DNA from: Alcaligenes endophyticus
GTDB taxonomy: Bacteria > Pseudomonadota > Gammaproteobacteria > Burkholderiales > Burkholderiaceae_B
Reading direction: 5' to 3'
Length of the DNA stretch: 64,000 nucleotides
NCBI RefSeq assembly: GCF_026344035.1
Contig: NZ_JAPKND010000011.1
Coordinates: 1 to 64,000 of the forward strand
Shown: piece after piece, positions 57,854-64,000 of the stretch
Layout: the number at the start of each line of letters is the position of its first letter
Position numbering within the stretch: position 1 is the first letter of the stretch
Translations under genes and position numbers: made by a program
Notes under the pieces: generated by a model
The model's input: only the letters and a program-made list of their open reading frames with translations
Told to the model about the DNA's origin: nothing
Databases searched by the model: none

Positions 57854-58483
57854 TCAAGCGAGCTCTACCGTTTGGAGCAATTGTATTATTTGTTGTTCAG
57901 CCGTGCTCAATGCTTCAGCGCGTGCCTCAGCGCCCATGCCTATGCCTTCGGCATAAATAAAGTGTATGTTGGTGACGCCAATAAAACCAAAGACAACGCG
58001 CAAATAGCTTTCTTGATGTTCTAAAGCTTGGCCTTGCTCCGAGGTCGAGTAAATACCACCACGGCTTAGAATCACGTACACGGTTTTGTCGCCGGATAAG
58101 CCTTCAGGGCCGTTAGCGCCATATTGGAAGGTCTTACGAGGTTGAATTACTCGATCCAACCAGGATTTGAGTTGGCTAGGAATAGTGAAGTTGTAAAATG
58201 GAGCACCGATCACCACCGTGTCAGCTTTTAGGTATTGGTCAAGAAGCGTCTGTGTTAATTGATTTTCTGTGCGTTGTGCAGATGTCAGCGCCGCATCCTC
58301 TAATCCCAAGCGTAGTCCCAAGGAGTCGCTGGTGTAATAGGGGGGAGGATTACTGATTAAGTCCAGGTGCTCAGCATGAGCTCCAGGGTGTTGTTTAATA
58401 AGTTGCTCTACAGCAAAACGGCTAAGCTCACGTGAGACGGAGTTCGTACCATTAATGCTTGAGTCTATATGTAATATATTCAT
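57854..58483 (-). CDS. azoR: FMN-dependent NADH azoreductase
   Basis: 209 residues, flavodoxin-like. Start MNILHIDSSINGTNSVSREL, FMN/substrate loop APFYNFTIPSQLKSWLDRVI and FSRGG-type loop ILSRGGIYST are characteristic of AzoR/AcpD. Reduces azo dyes and quinones, giving protection from thiol-reactive stress. Divergent from a LysR regulator (119-base gap), which is the common regulator/target layout. Confidence 0.93.
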   Translation of the reverse strand: MNILHIDSSINGTNSVSRELSRFAVEQLIKQHPGAHAEHLDLISNPPPYYTSDSLGLRLGLEDAALTSAQRTENQLTQTLLDQYLKADTVVIGAPFYNFTIPSQLKSWLDRVIQPRKTFQYGANGPEGLSGDKTVYVILSRGGIYSTSEQGQALEHQESYLRVVFGFIGVTNIHFIYAEGIGMGAEARAEALSTAEQQIIQLLQTVELA

Positions 58484-58602
58484 GAGTGTCTGCGGCTAAA
58501 AAGAGTGATGCCTTAATTATCGGGTACGGCACTGTTTTTAATAAGTAGGTCAGATGAAAAAGATTATTCTATATTTATGCCTAATACGGTTCTGAACTCT
58601 CT

Positions 58603-59505
58603 ATGCATGATTTAAACGATATGTTGTTGTTTACAGAAGTATTAGCTCAGGGAAGCTTTAGCGCGGCAGCACGCCATTTAGGCATGCCACCCTCCCGTTT
58701 ATCCCGGCGCATTAGCCGTCTAGAGGCAGAGCTAGGCGTGCGTTTATTACAGCGTACTACCCGAAATCTTTCTTTAACCTCTGCGGGTGAAGTGTTTTTA
58801 CAGCATTGTCAGGCAATGCGCCTTGAGGCCGAGGCTGCTTATGCTGCGGTAGCACATGTACAGCAAGAGCCTCGAGGCCTATTACGAGTAAGTTGTCCCG
58901 TCACTTTATCGCACACCGTTTTAGATAAGGTTTTTGCGGAATACCTTATGTTATACCCCTTGGTTGATTTAGATTTGGAAGTGAATAATCGGGTGGTGGA
59001 CCCTGTCGCAGAAGGCGTGGATGTTGCCTTACGTGTGCGCAGCTCGTTAAGTGACAGTGGCAGCAATGTTGTCAAACGCCTAGCGGAAACTAAGTCCATC
59101 TTAGTGGCGAGCCCCTTACTGTTGCAAAACTATGCAACCGTGCTCAAGCCTGATGATTTAGCTTCGCTGCCTACGGTAGCGATGGGGGCGACGCGAGGTG
59201 TGAGTGTTTTTGAGTTATACGGCCCTGGGCAAGAGCTGATGGAGGTTCGCCATAAGCCTCGTTATTTAGCGACAGACTTACTAACCTTACAGCAAGGTAT
59301 AGAGGCTGGTGTTGGAGTGGGGCTATTGCCAGATTACATGTGCCGCCAAGCCTTGGAGGCTAAGCGTTTGGTAAAGGTGCTGCCAGATTGGGCACCTTTA
59401 CCGGGCATTATCCATGCTGTATTTCCTTCGCGCCAAGGCATGGCTCCTGCTGTACGTTATTTCTTAGACTTGCTTGGCGAGCGATTGCCTGTTTTACACC
59501 CCTAG
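58603..59505 (+). CDS. LysR-family transcriptional regulator
   Basis: 300 residues. N-terminal HTH (FTEVLAQGSFSAAARHLGMP, SRLSRRISRLEAELGVRLLQ) and a periplasmic-binding-like effector domain. The whole resembles the DNA-binding CrgA/AaeR-type branch (RTTRNLSLTSAGEVFLQHC). Inferred to control the divergent azoR, probably in response to a quinone or electrophile. Its stop overlaps the end of the convergent glycosyltransferase by 4 bases. Confidence 0.9.
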   Translation: MHDLNDMLLFTEVLAQGSFSAAARHLGMPPSRLSRRISRLEAELGVRLLQRTTRNLSLTSAGEVFLQHCQAMRLEAEAAYAAVAHVQQEPRGLLRVSCPVTLSHTVLDKVFAEYLMLYPLVDLDLEVNNRVVDPVAEGVDVALRVRSSLSDSGSNVVKRLAETKSILVASPLLLQNYATVLKPDDLASLPTVAMGATRGVSVFELYGPGQELMEVRHKPRYLATDLLTLQQGIEAGVGVGLLPDYMCRQALEAKRLVKVLPDWAPLPGIIHAVFPSRQGMAPAVRYFLDLLGERLPVLHP

Positions 59506-61049
59506 CGAGCGGCTTCGCATGAGGGCGAGGGCGGGATAATCCCCCAGTTCAGATCTAAGATGGGGCTATTAGCGGAAGACCAATGTAGCTGCTCTAGCCC
59601 TTTCCAATGTGTTTGCTCATAAAGCTGTAGAAGGCTGGCGGCGGGTTCTCCACGCGTTTGGCGGCTAAAGACAACGAGTATTCCACACTGAAGGTCGGCA
59701 TCGCGTAGCCAGGGTGATTGAGCCAATTGAGCATCGATATAAACTTGTGCGTCAGGGCTAGTATTTATCGCAATGTTTCCCCCTAGCCATGTATCAGAGG
59801 CCACAATACGCAGTGGCGTAGCGGGAACATGCTGTCTCCATACTGCTTGCATTTGGCTTGCTATTTCTGGACCTGGAAAGGTGGAGCGTGATTTTCTACC
59901 TGTTTCCCACGCCAAGGGACCGCGGGCTAGAGCATAGCCTGTTGCCATTAGTATTTGTATTATTAGCACGATGACGAGCAGACGTTTGGTTTGTAAAGGC
60001 TCTGCGCCTTTAATAGCAAATAAAAAATAGAAGCTATACAGTACGAAGAAAGTGGTGGCCCAAGAGGCGTCTAGGTGCGAACCCAACAAAGCGGCTATTA
60101 AAACCGTGCTAAGAAATGGGCTTAAACCAACCCAAAGTAAAAATTGCTTCTCGCGAGAATGTATCTGAGCGCCGTAATTGACATTATTATCAGAAACGTG
60201 GTGGCCTTTCTGGCGTAGATCTCGACGATAGCAGTAATACAGCGCCCCCACGGCAATAATCATAGGGCTCAGTCGTGCTAATTGGTCCAAAGTAAAGCTT
60301 AGTAAAGCGCTATAGGCTTGCCAGCGAGTGGGCGCCGCTAGGGATTTGTCCATGTAGAGGAACGGAGCGTAGTCATTGCTGTGTAGCCAATATAAGTGGG
60401 GGCTAAAAGTGATGCCAAGAGTGATGGTGGCGACAAGCATTCCCTGCCACGTTCTGCCATGGCGCCATAAGCCACTTGCCAGCAAGTACAAGAAAAAAGC
60501 GGCAAACTGGATGACAGCACTATATTTAGTCATGAGTGCAAAGCCTGCTACGACGCCTAACCACGCCCAATCACTTAGGCGTTGATCACGGCAAGCACGA
60601 TAGAAAAACCATATGCTTGCCATGATGGACCATAGTTGCGCCGTGTTGTGATTGAAAATGGTGCCACGCAGTGAGAAATAAATATTCACCGAGGCTAGCA
60701 GCACAACCAAAAAAGATAAGCGTGGGCTAAGGAACTCTCGCGCTAATAGCCAGAGAAACACTAAACCAGCCGCAGACGCAAGCATGCCAGCAAAGAAACT
60801 GAGCCATACGGGCCTCCCAAGTAGTTGCGTCAAGCCGTACATAATCCACGATGGAAAGGGCGGATGCTTTATATAACCGAGTTCAAAGCTACTAGCCCAA
60901 ACGAGCTCCTCCATACCGTCCAGATCAGGTGCTTTATGGCTGATAGAGGTCAGTACCGTCCATAACAAGACAAAGAACAGCAAGTAGAGGATGAGTGCTT
61001 TGGCGTAATGTGGTGATGTCTGGCGAGTAAGCGAAGTGCTGGGGCGCAT
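59502..61049 (-). CDS. GT39/ArnT-like membrane glycosyltransferase
   Basis: 515 residues, about 11-12 helices. The first loop has the catalytic acidic motif in LDGMEELVWASSFELGY followed by the family's KHPPFPSWIMYGL; FNHNTAQLWSIMASIWFFYR and LMTKYSAVIQFAAFF are typical of the PMT_2/GT39 group. The C-terminal 120 residues are periplasmic. Uses a polyprenyl-phosphate sugar as donor; target unknown. Stand-alone gene, no arn operon present. The 11.3-13.1 kb protein is a more distant relative. Confidence 0.83.
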   Translation of the reverse strand: MRPSTSLTRQTSPHYAKALILYLLFFVLLWTVLTSISHKAPDLDGMEELVWASSFELGYIKHPPFPSWIMYGLTQLLGRPVWLSFFAGMLASAAGLVFLWLLAREFLSPRLSFLVVLLASVNIYFSLRGTIFNHNTAQLWSIMASIWFFYRACRDQRLSDWAWLGVVAGFALMTKYSAVIQFAAFFLYLLASGLWRHGRTWQGMLVATITLGITFSPHLYWLHSNDYAPFLYMDKSLAAPTRWQAYSALLSFTLDQLARLSPMIIAVGALYYCYRRDLRQKGHHVSDNNVNYGAQIHSREKQFLLWVGLSPFLSTVLIAALLGSHLDASWATTFFVLYSFYFLFAIKGAEPLQTKRLLVIVLIIQILMATGYALARGPLAWETGRKSRSTFPGPEIASQMQAVWRQHVPATPLRIVASDTWLGGNIAINTSPDAQVYIDAQLAQSPWLRDADLQCGILVVFSRQTRGEPAASLLQLYEQTHWKGLEQLHWSSANSPILDLNWGIIPPSPSCEAAR

Positions 61050-61110
61050 GGGGCTATTCAGGGTAGCGAGAAAGCGCTCATTTTAGCTGTTTTTTTGGTC
61101 TGTGCTGGAC

Positions 61111-61139
61111 TAGACAGATTGTCGGCTAACGGTTATGAT
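61111..61139 (+). promoter_or_regulatory. Sigma-70 promoter of the riboswitch/GDT1 transcript
   Basis: -35 TAGACA (61111-61116), 17-base spacer, -10 TATGAT (61134-61139); each hexamer matches consensus at five of six positions. The start point would fall near 61146, directly before the riboswitch. Confidence 0.75.
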
Positions 61140-61147
61140 CTGCCTCG

Positions 61148-61317
61148 TCATTGGGGAGTAGCCGCTCGAGAAGCTTCGAGGTGCACGTCAACATACTTGA
61201 TCCACACTGGGTCATGGCGTGTACAGCAATTGCCTGGCAAGACCTTTGACCATACGCCTCCCAGACTGGCCGGAGAGGTGCGATGGTCAAATGTGTCTAG
61301 TCTATCCGGCCAGGGAG
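61148..61317 (+). promoter_or_regulatory. yybP-ykoY (manganese) riboswitch with expression platform
   Basis: The motif core TTGGGGAGTAGCCG (61151-61164) and, 80 bases on, ACCTTTGACC (61242-61251) are the two conserved parts of the yybP-ykoY aptamer. Helices seen: CTCGA/TCGAG (61165-61180), GTGCACG/CGTGTAC (61181-61224) and TGATCC/GGGTCA (61198-61214). Platform: TTTGACCAT (61245-61253) is complementary to ATGGTCAAA (61283-61291), while CTGGCCGGA (61266-61274) pairs with TCCGGCCAG (61305-61313), next to the ribosome site AGGGAG (61312-61317). The two pairings cross, so they are alternatives. Confidence 0.88.
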
Positions 61318-61327
61318 TTACAATAAA

Positions 61328-61903
61328 ATGGAAGCGCTACTAGTATCCACTGGGATCGTTGCACTTGCCGAGATTGGCGATAAAACACAATTATTAGCTT
61401 TTATGTTGGCGGCTCGTTATAGGCGGCCAGGCATCATCATTTTAGCTATATTGCTTGCTACGACACTCAATCACGGCTTGGCTGGTGCCATTGGCACATG
61501 GTTACCGGCTTTAATGGATCCCGCCATAATGCGCTGGGTTTTAGGTATCGGCTTTTTGGTTATGGCTATCTGGATCATGATACCCGACAAGCTCGACGAT
61601 ACCGAAGCAACTCATACACGCTTTGGTGTGTTCGGAACGACTTTTGTCACTTTTTTTATTGCAGAAATGGGTGATAAAACGCAGATCGCTACGGTCGCCT
61701 TGGCGGCCCAATATCATGCCTTTTTTAGCGTAGTAATTGGCACCACATTAGGGATGATGATTGCTAACGTTCCTGCTGTAATCTTTGGCGAAAAAATAGC
61801 CGATAGAGTTCCGACACGTTTGGTTCACACCGTTGCTGCTTGTGTGTTCGCGGTATTGGGTATTTATACTTTATTGGAAGGGACGGCCTTACTGGGCCTT
61901 TAA
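61328..61903 (+). CDS. GDT1/UPF0016 (TMEM165-type) cation exporter
   Basis: 191 residues, six helices in two repeats, each with the family motif: VALAEIGDKTQLLAF (Glu15) and IAEMGDKTQIATVAL (Glu113). GDT1 proteins move Mn2+ or Ca2+ out of the cytosol; bacterial members (MneA type) export manganese. The manganese riboswitch upstream supports that role. Ribosome site AGGGAG lies 10 bases before the ATG. Confidence 0.93.
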   Translation: MEALLVSTGIVALAEIGDKTQLLAFMLAARYRRPGIIILAILLATTLNHGLAGAIGTWLPALMDPAIMRWVLGIGFLVMAIWIMIPDKLDDTEATHTRFGVFGTTFVTFFIAEMGDKTQIATVALAAQYHAFFSVVIGTTLGMMIANVPAVIFGEKIADRVPTRLVHTVAACVFAVLGIYTLLEGTALLGL

Positions 61904-61958
61904 GTGTAATCAGGCGGCATTGCTCGGGGAGGTGATGTCGCCTGACAGCTAGCAGGCT

Positions 61959-63605
61959 TTATTGAGGCAGTAAAGCCGTTTTAGTCCGAGCTGTTACTTG
62001 ATCAAGCGGAGCCATAATTGCTTTTTTATCACCGTAATTAAACACGGCAATAGCATCACGCAATTGAGCTTGGTTATGATTCATGCTTTCTACGGAGTGG
62101 TGTAGGTTGCGGGCTAAATCGGCATTGTCAGTAGTAATTTTGTCGACTTGCTGCAAAGCCAGATTTAACTGCTCTAGGCCAGTTGACTGCTCGCCTGTTG
62201 CCGCTGATATTTCGGCCATCAGCAAGGCAACCTCAGAAGAGGACTTTAAAATATCGTGCATGGCGAGCTCTACTTCTTTAGTGTGCTCGGCGCCATTGCG
62301 ACTCTGAGAACAGGTATCTTCAATCAGCCCTTTGATTTGCTCAGCGGCTTCAGAGGCTTGTCTGGCTAAGGTGCGAACCTCGGATGCTACAACCGCAAAA
62401 CCTCGACCTGCAGTGCCTGCTCGTGCCGACTCAATAGATGCATTGATCGATAATATATTGGTCTGGAAGGCAATATGCTCGATCATTCTGACAATGCCAC
62501 GAATTTTTTCTGAGCTGGCTAAAATAGCGTTCATCGCCAGGCTTAGTTCAGCGACAGTGTGGTTGCCTTTTTGTACATACTCCGAACTACGCTGACTCAG
62601 CTCGTGACTCGCTTGAGCGTTAGCAGCAGTTTGGTGTACGGTGCTGCTAAAGTTGGCAAGGCTTGCTGTGGTTTGCTGTAGGGAGGCGGCTTGCTCTACC
62701 GTACGGACGTCTAGTTGTCGGCTGTTTTGGCTCAAGAGTTGAGCCATGTCCAAGTTTTCGAGCACGCTTTGATCCACATCAGTGCTAATGCTAAGCAGGC
62801 TTTTTCGCATTAACTCAAGGTTGGTGCCTAGTTTGCCTAGTTCAGTTAATTGCTGCTCTTGCATATCAAGGCCAAGATTACCGGCGGCAATTTGTTGCGC
62901 TATTTGAGCAGCGTTATTAAATGACTTGAGTGTTCGGTGGCGTAAACGTAATTGGGCTGCCAACAAGACAATCAGGCCTGCCGTAAGGGCAGCAGAAAGA
63001 AGATGCTTAGACGAATTTGGAGCCTCAATATAATGCAGGCTTAATGCTAAGCTCAATGCTACGATTAGAGTCAACAAAATAGATCGGGCGAAGGCTGCAC
63101 CTAGGTCAGAGCTCCAAAGGCGCGCTAGCAAATAGAAAGGTTGAGTCCAGCCTCCTCGTACGATGCGACCTTTTTGCACTCGCCATGGACCTGTGGAGCC
63201 CTGATTAAGTTGTTGATAAAATTGCTCGGCTTGGTTTATTTCTTCTTTTTGAGCGCGTGTGCGTACAGAAGCATAACCGGTGACCACTCCCTGTTCTATG
63301 ATAGGGCCCGCATTCGCTTTGACCCAATAGAACCCACCGTCTTTACGACGGTTTTTAACGATTCCTTCCCATGCCTCGCCATTCTTTAATGTAGTCCACA
63401 AGTCGGCGAAGACTTCCTGAGGCATGTCTGGGTGACGCACAATATTGTGAGCTTGCCCCGTTAGTTCTTCTTGGCTGAAGCCACTGATTTCAATAAAGGC
63501 GGGATTTGCGTAAACAATCCTACCTTTGGTGTCCGTCTTGGAGATCAAATATTGATCATCCTGAATAACGGTTTCCGTATTGTTGATAGGAAAGTTTTTA
63601 CGCAT
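61959..63605 (-). CDS. PAS-domain methyl-accepting chemotaxis protein (Aer-like)
   Basis: About 548 residues from the ATG at 63605 ([20 protein letters not shown]), preceded by GGAG. N-terminal PAS domain (about 15-120) with Aer-type [23 protein letters not shown]; two membrane helices near 180-220 ([26 protein letters not shown]); HAMP-like region; and a long MCP signalling domain with the hairpin [20 protein letters not shown] and [20 protein letters not shown]. It resembles Aer and energy or redox taxis receptors. There is no C-terminal NWETF pentapeptide. No che or flagellar genes are in the window. Confidence 0.9.
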   Translation of the reverse strand: MRKNFPINNTETVIQDDQYLISKTDTKGRIVYANPAFIEISGFSQEELTGQAHNIVRHPDMPQEVFADLWTTLKNGEAWEGIVKNRRKDGGFYWVKANAGPIIEQGVVTGYASVRTRAQKEEINQAEQFYQQLNQGSTGPWRVQKGRIVRGGWTQPFYLLARLWSSDLGAAFARSILLTLIVALSLALSLHYIEAPNSSKHLLSAALTAGLIVLLAAQLRLRHRTLKSFNNAAQIAQQIAAGNLGLDMQEQQLTELGKLGTNLELMRKSLLSISTDVDQSVLENLDMAQLLSQNSRQLDVRTVEQAASLQQTTASLANFSSTVHQTAANAQASHELSQRSSEYVQKGNHTVAELSLAMNAILASSEKIRGIVRMIEHIAFQTNILSINASIESARAGTAGRGFAVVASEVRTLARQASEAAEQIKGLIEDTCSQSRNGAEHTKEVELAMHDILKSSSEVALLMAEISAATGEQSTGLEQLNLALQQVDKITTDNADLARNLHHSVESMNHNQAQLRDAIAVFNYGDKKAIMAPLDQVTARTKTALLPQ

Positions 63606-64000
63606 AGGTCTCCGATTCAACATTAAGAAAGTGTTAGTAAGCTGGCAATGCTCCATGAGTTCATCGCACTAGCATGCTTTTTTTACATGAATCGTATCAC
63701 TTGTATGTGTTTATTTTGTGTTTTTATACGAAAAAATGCGAAATTTATGCAAATGTTTCGTTTAAGTGACAGTTTGGATGGTGTTTTCTGTGATAGGAGG
63801 GCCTTGTCTTTCAACTACCCTCTTTACAATAGGCAGCTACAGTAATAGCGCAGCGGAAAAAGCTAGGTGCAGGTTGGCGCCTAGTTCGGCTGGCATTGAA
63901 CCGTGTAGATGGAGGTAAGCACATCGGCGTGAAATAGAGTTTATAAATGAGCTCGCTGTGCTTTTTTAGTCGTCCTTAGCAGGTGGAAAGGACGACACTC
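63606..64000. other. Non-coding right end of the window
   Basis: About 395 bases without a convincing gene. Two clear hairpins: CTAGGTGC (63863-63870) with GCGCCTAG (63877-63884), one G-T; and GTCGTCCTT (63969-63977) with AAGGACGAC (63988-63996), perfect, 9 bp, cut close to the edge. A T-run (63962-63967) precedes the second, so it may be a terminator for a leftward gene beyond the edge only in part. No tRNA fold found. Confidence 0.5.

Noticed and set aside
61095-61343. 82-codon plus-strand frame upstream of the GDT1 gene
   Set aside because: It lies across the promoter and yybP-ykoY riboswitch and overlaps the real start; no ribosome site and no protein-like composition.
63841-63960. tRNA gene near the right end
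   Set aside because: A hairpin resembling a tRNA arm (63863-63884) is present, but there is no acceptor stem, anticodon arm or complete T-arm.

Overview
The window looks like chromosomal DNA of a betaproteobacterium, most likely Burkholderiales and, within that order, Alcaligenaceae. This is inferred from protein character and gene order, for example leuS-lptE-holA-proA and yebC-purD-hemF-nadD-rsfS-rlmH-maf. Base composition looks moderate, with AT-rich intergenic stretches. Genes are tightly packed, often with 1- or 4-base start/stop overlaps. I see no rRNA, tRNA, CRISPR array, insertion sequence or prophage, and no obvious pseudogene. One gene is cut by the left edge.

Layout. Bases 1-7,070 are housekeeping genes on the minus strand: rpmB-rpmG, a terminator, then leuS-lptE-holA-proA-hemJ. 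Bases 7.2-13.1 kb hold membrane and envelope genes: a Bcr/CflA-type exporter, cyclopropane fatty acid synthase, a MATE exporter and an ArnT-like membrane glycosyltransferase. Bases 13.3-20.5 kb hold rpmE2, radC, fkpB-ispH, a beta-hydroxyacid dehydrogenase, a MipA-like porin-type protein, a DUF945 protein, a SUI1 homologue and two small genes. Bases 20.1-25.7 kb are a long minus-strand operon from yebC to a DsrE-like gene. Bases 25.8-36.2 kb hold a HerA/YjgR ATPase, an EamA transporter, quinone oxidoreductase, fbp, pepN, a DUF4136 lipoprotein, an H-NS-type protein and tldD.

Bases 36.2-43.4 kb form an osmoprotection block. ectR-ectA-ectB-ectC-ectD (regulation and synthesis of ectoine and 5-hydroxyectoine) runs rightward and converges, across a 14-bp bidirectional terminator, on ehuB-ehuC-ehuD-ehuA (an ABC importer for the same solutes). 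Synthesis and re-uptake therefore sit together, and no ectoine degradation gene is visible. A terminator-like hairpin directly after ehuB probably keeps the binding protein more abundant than the permease.

Bases 43.6-64 kb begin with a DAHP synthase gene (aroG). It is preceded by a Phe/Tyr-rich leader peptide and an intrinsic terminator, which is the layout of a pheL-style attenuator. Then follow a GlcD-like oxidase, mnmA, a TSUP exporter, a GST, purB, cytochrome c', an AarF/UbiB-type kinase, a two-component system, a cytochrome b561-type protein, ribA, azoR with a divergent LysR regulator, a GT39-type glycosyltransferase, a GDT1/UPF0016 cation exporter behind a yybP-ykoY (manganese) riboswitch, and a PAS-containing chemoreceptor.

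The most interesting signals are regulatory: the aroG attenuator, the manganese riboswitch with competing downstream helices, the intra-operon hairpins in ehuB/ehuC and rsfS/rlmH, and two related DnaA-box-like triplets about 4 kb apart that bracket the kinase/two-component block.
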